A stretch of DNA of 64,000 bases from JAJKJG01 sp036389455 (GCA_036389455.1 DASVPW010000056.1:1-64000); one strand, 5' to 3'. Positions 33,654 to 42,891 are shown, counted from the first letter of the stretch. Made by a program: numbers and translations. Notes: generated by a model from the sequence alone, not told the origin.

Positions 33654-34534
33654 GCCGACGGGGCTTCGGCGGCCTCTCGTGGCCGCGGGCGCGTGACGCC
33701 GCGCAGCGCGACGGCGATCGCGACGGCGCCCGCGAGCGCCATCGGGAGTGACAGCAGCATCCCCATGGTGACGCCGCCGTTGAGCGCGTCGACCGAGGCG
33801 CCGAACAGGAAGCCGAGCTGCGGGTCGGGCTCGCGGAAGAACTCGCAGACGATGCGCGCAAGCGCGTAGCCGAGCACGAAGATCCCGCCGATCAGCCCCG
33901 GCCGGCGAAAGCCGAACCGCCGCACGGCGACGAGCATGACCGCGAACAGCACGAGGCCTTCCGCGAAGGCCTCGTAGAGCTGGCTCGGGTGGCGAGGCCA
34001 GGGGCCGGCGTTCGGGAACACGACCGCGAGGGGAAAGTCGGGGGCCGGGCGGCCCCACAGCTCGCCGTTCACGAAGTTCGCGATGCGCCCGAAGAACAGC
34101 CCGATCGGCGTCACGACGGCGGCGAGGTCGAGCATGGCGAGCGCGCTCAAAGCGCGCGCGCGGGCGAAGAGGACGATGGCGAGGACCGCGCCGAGGAACC
34201 CGCCGTGGAACGACATGCCGCCCCGCCACACGGCGAAGATCTCGGAAGGGCGCTCGAGGTAGGAGGCGAAGTTGTAGAACAGCACGTAGCCGATCCGGCC
34301 GCCGAGGACGACGCCGAGCGCCACCCAGACGATCAGGTCGTCGACGTCCGTCGCGGTCGGCTGCCTGAGGCCTGTCCAATATTCGCCGCGCGCGGCGAGC
34401 CGCCGGGCGAGCCACCAGCCACCGACGAGCCCGGCGATGTAGGCGAGCGCGTACCAGCGGATCGCGAGCGGCCCGATCGACACCGCGACGGGATCGATCG
34501 CCGGGAAGGGGAGGGCGAGGAGGGTCGGGCCCAT
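33650..34534 (-). CDS. lgt: Prolipoprotein diacylglyceryl transferase
   Basis: 294 residues from the ATG at 34534, with about seven membrane helices. The conserved residues are present: MSFHGGFLGAVLAI with the essential histidine, the Lgt signature GRIANFVNGELWGRP and RHPSQLYEAFAEG. Lgt transfers diacylglycerol from phosphatidylglycerol to the lipobox cysteine of prolipoproteins in the inner membrane; several lipoprotein genes occur in this window. The gene heads the operon and is divergent from ubiK with about 100 bases between. Confidence 0.96.
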   Translation of the reverse strand: MGPTLLALPFPAIDPVAVSIGPLAIRWYALAYIAGLVGGWWLARRLAARGEYWTGLRQPTATDVDDLIVWVALGVVLGGRIGYVLFYNFASYLERPSEIFAVWRGGMSFHGGFLGAVLAIVLFARARALSALAMLDLAAVVTPIGLFFGRIANFVNGELWGRPAPDFPLAVVFPNAGPWPRHPSQLYEAFAEGLVLFAVMLVAVRRFGFRRPGLIGGIFVLGYALARIVCEFFREPDPQLGFLFGASVDALNGGVTMGMLLSLPMALAGAVAIAVALRGVTRPRPREAAEAPSA

Positions 34535-34638
34535 GGCGGGACTTGGCCTTGCGGCCACGGCGGCGTCAACCCTGTTGCCGGGTCGGTCCGGAAGGGCCAC
34601 ATAGTCCCGCAACCGCCCTCCAACCCGCGACGGCAGCC

Positions 34639-34983
34639 ATGGCCCAGACCTCGAACCGCCTCCTCGACGACCTCGCCCGGCTCATGACCGATGCCGCCGG
34701 CGCCGCCCAAGGGATGCGCCGAGAGGTCGAAACCGTGTTCAAGGGCCAGATCGAGCGCATGCTCCAGGACATGAACGTCGCGACCCGCGAGGAGGTCGAG
34801 GTGCTGCGCGACATGGTGGTGGCGGCGCGCGAGGAGAACGAGCGGCTCGCGATCCGCATGAAAGCCCTCGAGGAGCGCCTCGCCGGCCGCGAAGGCCATG
34901 GCGCCCCGGCGGGCGAGCCGGCCTCCCCCGCCGCGTCGCCCACGGCGGCGCAGTCCGAGAGCGCGCCCGGCTTCATCGAGTGA
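34639..34983 (+). CDS. ubiK: Ubiquinone biosynthesis accessory factor UbiK (BMFP)
   Basis: 114 residues. The membrane-active helical region (LLDDLARLMTDAAGAAQGMRRE) is followed by a coiled coil VATREEVEVLRDMV...LAIRMKALEERLAG that makes the protein a trimer, exactly the arrangement of BMFP/UbiK. The C-terminal 30 residues are disordered and Ala/Pro-rich. UbiK helps assemble the ubiquinone-synthesising complex with UbiJ. The 290 bases after the gene hold no gene or signal that I can support. Confidence 0.88.
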   Translation: MAQTSNRLLDDLARLMTDAAGAAQGMRREVETVFKGQIERMLQDMNVATREEVEVLRDMVVAAREENERLAIRMKALEERLAGREGHGAPAGEPASPAASPTAAQSESAPGFIE

Positions 34984-35271
34984 CCGCTAGCCGCGGTTAA
35001 CTTCCGCCTGTGGACGGAGTCCCGCGGACGATTGCGGGTCCTGCCCGAATCCTCGAACCTGCCCAGGGCTTTGAAACGCGGGAGTCCATCGGGCTATAGT
35101 CGGTCGGGAATGATTCGCGGGGTGGGCGGCGGAGGTTCCTTCATCCACATCTTCCTCGACCGGCGCGAAGACGCTTGCGGCGCTGCTTGCCGTAAGGCGC
35201 GGTCGTGTCGCCCTTGAGTTCGGTTGCGCCTTTTCAGGGTCCCTTCGCGGCACGAGCCAGCAAGGATCGAC

Positions 35272-35772
35272 ATGACAGAGCTTCAGATCGAGACCGACCG
35301 CGCCGAGCACCCCCTCGACGTGGTCGAGCGCCTCGCCGCGCTCCGCGACTGGATCTTCGATAGGGCCGAGACCGACGAGATGTCCGTCTCGGTCTCGGGG
35401 CGGTGGACCGACTACCACATCGCCTTCACCTGGATCGAGGACGTCGAGGCCGTGCACGTCGCCTGCGCCTTCGACCTCAAGGTGCCGGAGCGGCGCCGAC
35501 CTGAGGTGCTGCAGCTCATCGGGCTCGTCAACGAGCAGATGTGGGTCGGGCATTTCGACCTGTGGAGCGCCGAGAACGTCGTGATGTTCCGGCATGCGCT
35601 GCTGCTCGCCGGCGGCGCCGAAGCGACGCCGGAGCAGTGCGAGATGCTCCTGAAGGCGGCGGTCGACGCCTGCGAGCGCTACTTCCAGGCCTTCCAGTTC
35701 GTGCTCTGGGCCGGCAAGAGCGCGCGCGAGGCCCTCGACAGCGTGCTGTTCGAGACCGAAGGCGAAGCCTAG
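35272..35772 (+). CDS. YbjN domain-containing protein
   Basis: 166 residues with no signal peptide. The YbjN type III secretion chaperone-like fold is shown by the pattern MSVSVSGRWTDYHIAFTWIED, then VHVACAFDLKVPERRRPEVLQLIGLVNEQMWVGHFDLW and an amphipathic C-terminal helix. These small proteins suppress temperature-sensitive or motility phenotypes in enterobacteria, but their molecular role is unknown. The ATG at 35272 begins the conserved region. A strong terminator follows at 35794. Confidence 0.88.
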   Translation: MTELQIETDRAEHPLDVVERLAALRDWIFDRAETDEMSVSVSGRWTDYHIAFTWIEDVEAVHVACAFDLKVPERRRPEVLQLIGLVNEQMWVGHFDLWSAENVVMFRHALLLAGGAEATPEQCEMLLKAAVDACERYFQAFQFVLWAGKSAREALDSVLFETEGEA

Positions 35773-35793
35773 CCATCGCGGAATAGGCTCGCT

Positions 35794-35823
35794 AGGGACG
35801 GCGAAGCCATCGCCGTCCCTTTT
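35794..35823 (+). terminator. Rho-independent terminator after the YbjN-like gene
   Basis: AGGGACGGCG pairs perfectly with CGCCGTCCCT around a seven-base loop and is followed by a T-rich TTTCGTTT. It lies between the YbjN-like gene and proC, immediately upstream of the proC start, so it separates their transcripts or could attenuate proC. Confidence 0.8.
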
Positions 35824-35839
35824 CGTTTGCGGGTCTCCC

Positions 35840-36667
35840 ATGACCTCCTCCGTCTCCGCGCTTCCGTCCTCCCTCGTCCTCGTCGGCGCCGGCCGGATGG
35901 GCGGGGCGATGCTCGAAGGGTGGCTTTCGGTCGGGCTCGACCCCGCCGCCGTCGCGGTGATCGACCCGAAGCCGTCGCCCGAGATCGAGACCCTGTGCCG
36001 CGCCCGCGGCATCCGCCTCAACCCGCCGGGCGCGGTCGAGCCCCCCGAGGTCGTCGTGCTCGCGGTGAAGCCGCAGACCCTCGACGCCGCGGCGCCCGGG
36101 ATTGTCCGCCTCGTCGGGCCGGGCACGCTCCTCGTCTCGATCCTCGCCGGCAAGACCATCGCGAACTTGCGCGCCCGCATCCCCGCCGCGCGCGCCGTCG
36201 TGCGCGCCATGCCGAACCTGCCGGCGAGCGTCGGCAGGGGCGCGACCGGCGCCGCCGCGAGCCCGGACGTGAGCGCGGCGCAGCGCGCCACGGCGCACGC
36301 CCTCCTCGCCGCCGTCGGCGTTGTCGAATGGCTCGACACCGAGGACCTGATCGACGCCGTCACCGCGCTCTCGGGCTCGGGCCCGGCCTACGTGTTCCAC
36401 CTCATCGAGTGCCTCGCCGACGCCGGCGCGGCGGCCGGGCTGCCGCCGGATCTCGCCGCGCGCCTCGCCCGCGCCATGGTGGTCGGCTCGGGCGAGCTTC
36501 TCGCCCGCAGCGAGCTGCCCGCCTCGCAATTGCGCGAGAACGTCGCCTCCCCTGGCGGCACCACGGCGGCGGCCCTCGAGGTGCTCATGCGCGAGCCCGG
36601 CTTGGCCCACCTCATGCGCGAGGCGGTCGCCGCGGCGAAGCGGCGCGCCGGCGAGCTTTCGGGCTGA
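35840..36667 (+). CDS. proC: Pyrroline-5-carboxylate reductase
   Basis: 275 residues. The Rossmann N-terminal motif is VLVGAGRMGGAMLEGWL near residue 12, followed by AVKPQTLD and RAMPNLPASVGRGATG. The C-terminal dimer domain has LSGSGPAYVFHLIECLADAG with the substrate-binding motif and a final VASPGGTTAAALEVL signature. It reduces pyrroline-5-carboxylate to proline with NAD(P)H in the cytoplasm. The preceding terminator stem ends only about 17 bases before the ATG. Confidence 0.95.
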   Translation: MTSSVSALPSSLVLVGAGRMGGAMLEGWLSVGLDPAAVAVIDPKPSPEIETLCRARGIRLNPPGAVEPPEVVVLAVKPQTLDAAAPGIVRLVGPGTLLVSILAGKTIANLRARIPAARAVVRAMPNLPASVGRGATGAAASPDVSAAQRATAHALLAAVGVVEWLDTEDLIDAVTALSGSGPAYVFHLIECLADAGAAAGLPPDLAARLARAMVVGSGELLARSELPASQLRENVASPGGTTAAALEVLMREPGLAHLMREAVAAAKRRAGELSG

Positions 36668-36733
36668 GGCCCGTTCCGTTCAGGCGCCGCCGCCCCTAGA
36701 TTGGCTTTCGTCCCTCTTGGAACGGAGAGCGCC

Positions 36734-37456
36734 ATGGCCCGCAAAGCGCCTGCGACCGCCGCCGTCCCGGCCCCGCCGCGGGAGCGCATCGTCGAGGCCC
36801 TCATGCGCCTCGCCGCCGACCGGCCCTGGAACGACATCGAGATCACGGACATCGCCCAGGAGGCCGGCGTCACGCTCGCCGAGTTCCGCGACCTCTTCCC
36901 CTCGAAGGGGGCGGTGCTCGGCGCCTTCTCGCGCGCGATCGACAAGGCCGTGCTCGCGGGCTCGGGCGAGGATCTCGCCGGCGAGCCCGCCCGCGAGCGC
37001 CTCTTCGACGTCATGATGCGCCGCATCGACGCGCTCGCGCCCCACAAGCGGGCGCTCCGCCGCATCTTCTACGCCCTTCGCCGCGATCCGCTCGCGCTCA
37101 TGGCGCTCAACCAGTCGGCCCTCAACTCGCAGCGCTTCATGCTGGCGGCGGCCGGCATCTCGACCGAGGGGCCGCTCGGGCTCCTGAAGCTCCAGGGCGC
37201 CGCGATCGTGCTCGCCAACACGCTGGAGACCTGGTTCGAAGACGACGACCCGGCGCTCGCCCGCACCATGGCCCGCCTCGACCGCGAGCTCCGCCGGGGC
37301 GAGCGCGTCATCGAGCGCGCCGAGGACTTCCGCCGCCTCACCGCGCCGCTTCGCGCCCTTGCCCAAGCGTTCTTCGACGGCCGCGCCCGCGTCCGCCGCC
37401 GCGCCGAGGGCCGCGCCGGCGACGGCGAGGCGGAGGACCCGGCGGCGGCGATCTAG
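36734..37456 (+). CDS. TetR-family transcriptional regulator
   Basis: 240 residues from the ATG at 36734. The N-terminal helix-turn-helix spans about 18-62: RIVEALMRLAADRPWNDIEITDIAQEAGVTLAEFRDLFPSKG in overlapping parts, typical of TetR regulators. The ligand-binding C-terminal part is all-helical and includes ALRRIFYALRRDPLALM and ETWFEDDDPALARTMARLDRELRRG, as in the COQ9-like TetR branch. The C-terminal 25 residues are basic/acidic low complexity. The target is unknown; it follows proC after 66 bases and could be autoregulated. Confidence 0.87.
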   Translation: MARKAPATAAVPAPPRERIVEALMRLAADRPWNDIEITDIAQEAGVTLAEFRDLFPSKGAVLGAFSRAIDKAVLAGSGEDLAGEPARERLFDVMMRRIDALAPHKRALRRIFYALRRDPLALMALNQSALNSQRFMLAAAGISTEGPLGLLKLQGAAIVLANTLETWFEDDDPALARTMARLDRELRRGERVIERAEDFRRLTAPLRALAQAFFDGRARVRRRAEGRAGDGEAEDPAAAI

Positions 37457-37566
37457 GCGCCGCAAGCTAAGCCGGAGTTCCCGTCCACTGTTGCCGGAAT
37501 GTCATAGCCCCCCGCCCGGGAACGGGTAAGCCAGCCCCAAAACGACAGGACCTTGGGGGCTCTCTC

Positions 37567-38178
37567 ATGTTCGCCATCGTACGGCGTTGCTTCCTTCTGG
37601 GCGCGACGCTTCTGCTTGCCGGCTGCATCACGGCTCCGCCGCACTCGATGGCCGTGAGCGATTTCCAGAAGTACCGCATTGCCGACGTTCGGGTCGAAGG
37701 CATCGAGGTGATCCGGTCCTGGCCGCCGCAGGAGGAGATCTTCGTCAAGGCCGGCCGGGCGGACGCCGAGATGGTCAACCGGCTCCACACCGAGCCGGCC
37801 TCGAACTTCCCGGCCCTGCGCGCTCACTTCCAGCAGGTCCTCGACGACCGCTTCAAGCTCGAGTTCTCGTCGCAGGTCGCGCCGATCTTCACCGGCACGC
37901 GCCCATTGCGGGCAGTGGTGCGGCTCAGGACCTTCGACGTGCCGTCGGGCGCCCGGCGCGTCCTCATCGACCAGGACGCCAAGATCAAGGCCGAGATCGA
38001 CCTCGTCGACCCGGCGACCGGCGCTTCGGTGCTGAAGTACGACGGGCCGTTCCGCTCGAAGCGGATGGTCGGCGGCATCGCGACGGTGATCGCCGTGGCG
38101 CTCGACAACTCCGATGTCGGCTACTCGCTGATCACGGACTACATCACGGCCTATCGCGACTGGATCGTGCAACGATAG
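37567..38178 (+). CDS. Lipoprotein of unknown function
   Basis: 203 residues with a classic lipobox: CFLLGATLLLAGC ends at Cys 20. The mature domain starts SDFQKYRIADVRVEGIEVIRSW and has IFTGTRPLRAVVRLRTFDVPSGARR and IKAEIDLVDPATGASVL, an alternating beta pattern similar to DUF4410/CsgG-related envelope lipoproteins. It probably sits on the periplasmic face of a membrane after processing by Lgt. No partner genes are adjacent. Confidence 0.85.
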   Translation: MFAIVRRCFLLGATLLLAGCITAPPHSMAVSDFQKYRIADVRVEGIEVIRSWPPQEEIFVKAGRADAEMVNRLHTEPASNFPALRAHFQQVLDDRFKLEFSSQVAPIFTGTRPLRAVVRLRTFDVPSGARRVLIDQDAKIKAEIDLVDPATGASVLKYDGPFRSKRMVGGIATVIAVALDNSDVGYSLITDYITAYRDWIVQR

Positions 38179-38270
38179 GCCGAGGCCGGCCGCCTCCGCG
38201 GCGACGGTCCGACGTCGTTGTCCCGGGGTCGGGGCTTCGCGCATCCCGGGCCGGCGGCTATGGAACCGTC

Positions 38271-38624
38271 ATGACCCAACCGCCCGCCCCCCAAATCGCC
38301 TTCGACGACTTCCTCAAAGTCGACGTCCGCGTCGGCCGCGTCGTCAAGGCGGAGCCGTTTCCCGAGGCGCGGAAGCCCGCCTTCCGCCTCACGATCGACT
38401 TCGGCCCTCAGATCGGGGTGAAGAAGTCCTCGGCCCAGATCACGAAGAACCACCGCCTCGAGGACCTCCCCGGCCGCCTTGTCCTCGCCGTCGTCAACTT
38501 CCCTGCGCGCCAGATCGGCCCGATGCTGTCCGAGGTCCTGACGCTCGGCGTCCCCGACGCCGACGGCGAGGTCATGCTCATCGGCCCGGACCGGGAGGTG
38601 CCGGTCGGGGGACGGCTCTATTGA
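38271..38624 (+). CDS. csaA: CsaA-like tRNA-binding domain protein
   Basis: 117 residues, a single tRNA-binding OB fold. Landmarks are FDDFLKVDVRVGRVVKAEPFPEARKPAFRL near residue 12, FGPQIGVKKSSAQITKNH and AVVNFPARQIGPMLSEVLTLG later. CsaA proteins bind tRNA or unfolded proteins and were described as secretion chaperones in Bacillus; the exact role here is inferred. The gene starts at the ATG at 38271 and is followed by an exported protein 11 bases after its stop. Confidence 0.92.
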   Translation: MTQPPAPQIAFDDFLKVDVRVGRVVKAEPFPEARKPAFRLTIDFGPQIGVKKSSAQITKNHRLEDLPGRLVLAVVNFPARQIGPMLSEVLTLGVPDADGEVMLIGPDREVPVGGRLY

Positions 38625-38635
38625 GGAGGTCCGGA

Positions 38636-39484
38636 ATGCGCGCAGCCGTCCACAAGGCGCTCGCCCTCGCGGCCGCGCTGATCCTCGTGGCGCTCGGCCC
38701 CGCCGCGGCGCAGCCGGGGAAGGCCCCGCGACAAGACGATCCCCTGACCTACTTCTACAAGGACCCGCGACCCGAGCGCCTCGTGGGCTTTCTCGAAGCC
38801 TACGAGGCATCCCACGGACACTGGAACGCCTATCCGCCCGTGGCCGGCCTCTTCGCCGTGGTCTTCCAGAAACATCCCGACTGGATCGACCGGCTCGCGC
38901 CCGCGCGCTTCGGCCCCAAGGTCGCGACCACCCTGTTCGCGGCGCTGCGGCTCTCCGGGCAGGGCGCGCGGGCGCAGGCCTTGCGGCCGCGCCTCGCCGA
39001 GGCCGGCCTCGAACCGAAGCTGCAGGCGGAGTTCTCGGGGCTGCCGGCGCGGCTCGACGACCTTGAGGTCGTCACCCCGACGCACATGGACATCCTGTGG
39101 GGCGCGTCCTTCGCGAGCGGCGACGGCCGTCATGCCCGCAAGCTCATGGACTTCTTCGCCAGGACCGCGAACCGCTCCGAAGCCGTCGCCCAGGACGTCG
39201 CCAGGACCGTCCTCGCCATGACGGGAGGGCCGAAGGAGGTCTTCGGGGAGCTGCGGGGACGATACGGGGACGGCGGCGCCCGGGAGATCGCCTACGCCGC
39301 GACGGCGCTGTGGGCCGTGACCTCGAACGCCCGCCAGCACCCGTTCGTGGACAGGGCCGTCGCAGCCTACATGCGCGAGCACCCGGGCACCCCCGCCACG
39401 AAGGCCCTGAACGTCGTCCGGCCGCGGCCGCAAGGGCAGCAGCGGACGGAGTGGCGGTTCATCGCCGCTGCCGCGGCGGCTTGA
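38636..39484 (+). CDS. Exported helical-repeat protein of unknown function
   Basis: 282 residues from the ATG at 38636 with GAGGAGG just upstream, overlapping the csaA tail region. The signal peptide (ALALAAALILVALGPAAAQ) precedes an all-alpha region with Ala/Leu/Arg-rich helices (VATTLFAALRLSGQGARAQAL, MDILWGASFASGDGRHARKLMDFF), suggestive of a TPR-like or HEAT-like solenoid. I do not recognise a named family. It is followed by the palindromic repeat element at 39503. Confidence 0.75.
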   Translation: MRAAVHKALALAAALILVALGPAAAQPGKAPRQDDPLTYFYKDPRPERLVGFLEAYEASHGHWNAYPPVAGLFAVVFQKHPDWIDRLAPARFGPKVATTLFAALRLSGQGARAQALRPRLAEAGLEPKLQAEFSGLPARLDDLEVVTPTHMDILWGASFASGDGRHARKLMDFFARTANRSEAVAQDVARTVLAMTGGPKEVFGELRGRYGDGGAREIAYAATALWAVTSNARQHPFVDRAVAAYMREHPGTPATKALNVVRPRPQGQQRTEWRFIAAAAAA

Positions 39485-39502
39485 GCCGGCAGTGCGGCGC
39501 CT

Positions 39503-39695
39503 GTGATCCTCACCCGCGAAGCGGGGAGGGGGACCGCCGAAGGCGCTGGAGGGGGCACGGCCGGATGCGACGCTCACCGCACCCACGACGAAGAGCCGGC
39601 CTCTCGAACAATTAGCCGTAGCGCTCGGGGCTCGCCCCCTCCACCATGCTTCGCATGGTCCCCCTCCCCCGCTGCGCGGGTGAGGATCGCATCAC
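39503..39695. repeat. Inverted-repeat (MITE-like) element
   Basis: The two ends are inverted copies: GTGATCCTCACCCGCG at the left and CGCGGGTGAGGATCGCATCAC at the right, continuing inward as imperfect complements (GGGGAGGGGGACC with GGTCCCCCTCCCCC, and GGAGGGGGC with GCCCCCTCC). The middle holds no gene. It fits a small non-autonomous inverted-repeat element or intergenic palindrome, and its right end overlaps the last codons of the TIR-protein gene by about four bases. Confidence 0.75.
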
Positions 39696-42600
39696 ACCCG
39701 CGGCGGCAGGTCGGCGAAGCGGCGCTCGCCCGCGAGCACGGCCTCGAGCTCGGCCAGCTCCTCGTCGCGCCGGTGATAGCCGCACTCAGCGATCAGCTTG
39801 CGCGCCTCCGCGAGGTTCACCCGCGCCTCCTCCCTGAGCCGCGCCGCCTCCTCCGCCTCCGGCGCGACCGGCTGCGGCGGGCCGCCGTCGATCATGCCGT
39901 TGAGAGGCGCGAACGCCTCGATGCGCGCGAAAGCCAGCCGCGCCCGCTCCAGCGCCCTATCGCAGAGGAAGAGCCGCATCGGCCCCGGCTCGGCGATCTC
40001 CTCGACTTCGTCGAGATCACGCGCGGCGCCGTCCCAATCGCCGAGGCTGCGGCGGAAGGCGGCACGCGCGAGAAGGCTACGGGGGATGTAATCATTTTGA
40101 CCGGCATCGCGCAGACTGTCGATCGCCTGATCGAGGCGAGCGCGTGCGGTGCGCGTATCATCGCACACTTCCGTTGCCGGTCGCCTTGCGCCAACTGTGG
40201 CGAGCGCGAGCCCGAGATGGGCTCGGCCGAGCGTCAGCACATCGAGAGCACAAGATAACAACGGGTATTCTTGCTCGAACCAGGCAAGCGTCTGCGCCGC
40301 CCGGTCGCGCGCGACGGCGTTGTCGCCCTTGCTCAGCAGGAGGTTGCAGTAGTAATAGCCTTGCACGGAATAGAGCAGCGGATACTCGGGCTGTAACTTC
40401 TCCTGCCTGTGGTCGGTGTCGACGAACAGGCGCGCGGCCTCATCGCGCCGGCCAGCGGCGTGCAGCGAGTCGGCTAGGGCGGTGCGGCAGACTAACATAT
40501 GAAATTCATCACCGCTGCGGTCGGCATGGGCTACGGATTGTTCCGCGGCCGCCACAGCGGCCGCGACCTCGCCGGCCAGCAACTCGGCTTCGCTGAGATT
40601 GACGGCGCGGGTTGCGGCATTACGCCAGGCCTTCGCCTCCTCGGCCATCGGCAACAACGCGCGCATAGCCGGCAGTGCCTCGGCAAACCGCCCTTGCGCG
40701 CGTAGATAGAAGGTAGCCTCACTGAGCACCCAGGATTGGTCCGCTGCCTTCAGCTTGGCGACCGGCGTCATGAACGGCTTGTCGAAGAACCAGGAAATTG
40801 CCGCGAGATTGCTGCCGATGGCGCCGAGCTTCTGGCTGGCATAGAACGCGATCCTGCCGCCGGGCTGCCGCCGGCAGACGCGATCTCTGTAGATCCTTTC
40901 GAGCGCCTCCTCATGCTGTCTGGCGCAGCAGCCGTGGGCGATGGCCTGGTAGAGCGGGGCCAGGTCTTCGAGGGTCGGCGTCTTGCCTTCCTTAGTCGTG
41001 TCGCGCAGGTGCTCGTAAAGGCGGCCGTGGGCCGCCTTCCAGGCCGCCTCGTTCCTCTGCCGCAGCCGCTCGCCAAACCACTCGCGCACCAGCGGATGGG
41101 CATCGAGCGCGTCACGGTCGGTGGGATCTCGCGGCGCGAGCAGCCGTACCTCGCGCAAGCGCGCGACAGCGCGCAACCATTCATCGTCCGACGCATCCAC
41201 CAGCGCATCCGTGAGACCCTTGATGCGCGGCTTTCTTCGGATTGCGGCCAAAGCCTTTCCGTCGGCCGGACGATCGAAGAGTCCGACTGCCAACATGATC
41301 TCGCGCATGATCAGGCGCTCGGTCCTCGCCGGCCGATACAAGGGGCCGAAATATCGCAGGACGAGGCGCAACCACCGTGATTCTGGAATCCACTCCTTCT
41401 CATACGATTCCATCACCCGCCGTGCGTGGTCGTGGCGCGGGTCGTCCGCGTCGTGCGCAAGGCGCCGGATATGGTCGCGTCGGCGCACGTCGCCGAGCTG
41501 CGTCTCTTTCAGCAAGCTCGCGAGGAGGCCAAGGGCGAGCGGGTGGCCGCCGAAGTCGCGCGCCGCGGCTTTGAGATCCTTGTCGGTGCCCCACACGCCG
41601 TTGTCGCGCAGGAGCGCCGCGCCGGCCTCCTCCGACAGCCGCTCAACATCGACCACCTGAGCGGAGCCGTCCCTGAAGCGCGCGATGTCCGCCACCGCAA
41701 GGCGGCTCGTCAGCACGATCAACCCGTGCGCCTCGGCAGGCGGCACGGACGCGAATCGACGCAGAAGCGCGCGCAGGCCTAAATCCTTCAATTGCCCCGC
41801 CTGCGGGCCCGGTCCGTGTTGCAGCGGCTCGACGCCGTCGAGCATGAGCAGCACGCGGCGCTTCGCCATCGCTTCGGCGATCGCCTCGCCCTTGGCGCTC
41901 GCACTTGTGGTCTCGAGCTCGATCCCGAGCTTGTCGAGCGCCCAGTTGAGAAAGCCGTCGGCTGAGGTCGCTCGCTCCTTCGTGCCTTGGCTGTAAAAGG
42001 ACCAGCCCAGCACGGCATCCGCGCCGCAGTAGCTCTCGGCCTGCATGCCCTTGAGCCATTCGTTGACGAGCGCCGATTTGCCCGCGCCACCTTCCGCGAC
42101 GAGCGAGATGATATTGGTCTTAGGGTCAGCCCAGGCCTCGTCGAGGCGTTTCAGCTCGGCGTGGCGGCCGACGAGGCGCACGTAGGGTGTATCGGGCAAG
42201 CCGTTGATATGAACGTAGCTCGGCGGCTTCGACGGCGCCGGCTCCGGCCCGACAGGGCGAGCCTTCTGGCCGAGGATGCGCACGATCTCGTCGCCCATCT
42301 TCGAGATTTCGACTGCGCGGTTGTGGCGAGAGAATCCCGACAGGGGCTTGTCGAGCCTCGGTCGCAGATTGAGTGCGAGCAGCGAGGGCGGCGCCGCTGC
42401 CTGCGGAAAAGGTGAGAGCACGATTGGGTAGAGCTGGACGTTATGCCCTTGCCGTTGCCGTTCGAGGATCGTTTCGATCTCGACGTCGATGACGTATCTT
42501 GACGCGAGCGAATGACGCGAGACGAGCAGGATGCAGATGTCGCAAGCCGCGAGCTTCGTCTTAATGTCGCGTTCCCAGTCGGCCCCGCCCGCGATCTCCT

Positions 42601-42769
42601 CGTCGGTCCACAGCTCGAAAATGCCGTTCGCCGCCGGCGCCAGATACGACAGGATTTCCGTACGCCACGGGATATCGCCTTCGGGCGTGCGCTCCGGCTC
42701 GTCCTTGTGGCTGTAGCTCACGAAGATGACGGGCTTCGTCGAGACCCGGCTGGTCGAGGAATCGGACAT
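39692..42769 (-). CDS. TIR-STAND NTPase-helical repeat protein (candidate antiphage effector)
   Basis: 1025 residues from the ATG at 42769 (GGGAG upstream). The N-terminal TIR domain (about 12-165) has VIFVSYSHKDE, LWTDEEIAGGADWERDI and RYVIDVEIETILERQ; a glutamate there (about 97 or 99) is the candidate NADase residue. The STAND module (about 195-620) has Walker A AEGGAGKS near 225-232, GWSFYSQGT, and Walker B VLLMLDGVEP near 311. The C-terminal 400 residues are TPR-like helices. Such proteins sense an invader with repeats and then deplete NAD. The gene sits alone next to a toxin-antitoxin pair and a repeat element, and is less GC-rich than its neighbours. Confidence 0.88.
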   Translation of the reverse strand: MSDSSTSRVSTKPVIFVSYSHKDEPERTPEGDIPWRTEILSYLAPAANGIFELWTDEEIAGGADWERDIKTKLAACDICILLVSRHSLASRYVIDVEIETILERQRQGHNVQLYPIVLSPFPQAAAPPSLLALNLRPRLDKPLSGFSRHNRAVEISKMGDEIVRILGQKARPVGPEPAPSKPPSYVHINGLPDTPYVRLVGRHAELKRLDEAWADPKTNIISLVAEGGAGKSALVNEWLKGMQAESYCGADAVLGWSFYSQGTKERATSADGFLNWALDKLGIELETTSASAKGEAIAEAMAKRRVLLMLDGVEPLQHGPGPQAGQLKDLGLRALLRRFASVPPAEAHGLIVLTSRLAVADIARFRDGSAQVVDVERLSEEAGAALLRDNGVWGTDKDLKAAARDFGGHPLALGLLASLLKETQLGDVRRRDHIRRLAHDADDPRHDHARRVMESYEKEWIPESRWLRLVLRYFGPLYRPARTERLIMREIMLAVGLFDRPADGKALAAIRRKPRIKGLTDALVDASDDEWLRAVARLREVRLLAPRDPTDRDALDAHPLVREWFGERLRQRNEAAWKAAHGRLYEHLRDTTKEGKTPTLEDLAPLYQAIAHGCCARQHEEALERIYRDRVCRRQPGGRIAFYASQKLGAIGSNLAAISWFFDKPFMTPVAKLKAADQSWVLSEATFYLRAQGRFAEALPAMRALLPMAEEAKAWRNAATRAVNLSEAELLAGEVAAAVAAAEQSVAHADRSGDEFHMLVCRTALADSLHAAGRRDEAARLFVDTDHRQEKLQPEYPLLYSVQGYYYCNLLLSKGDNAVARDRAAQTLAWFEQEYPLLSCALDVLTLGRAHLGLALATVGARRPATEVCDDTRTARARLDQAIDSLRDAGQNDYIPRSLLARAAFRRSLGDWDGAARDLDEVEEIAEPGPMRLFLCDRALERARLAFARIEAFAPLNGMIDGGPPQPVAPEAEEAARLREEARVNLAEARKLIAECGYHRRDEELAELEAVLAGERRFADLPPRV

Positions 42770-42891
42770 AGGCGCTCCCGCAACCGGGAAGCGTGCCGGG
42801 GCGGGGGCAGGTGTCAAGACAGGCGGGGCGCTGCTTCGAGTGGACGAGTTCTGGACACGTGGGGTCTTGCTTCAGATTTAGATCGAGTCCT

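Noticed and set aside
35032..35217. Possible 61-residue gene upstream of the YbjN-like gene
   Set aside because: No ribosome site, no protein-like composition or recognised motif; it looks like a chance frame.
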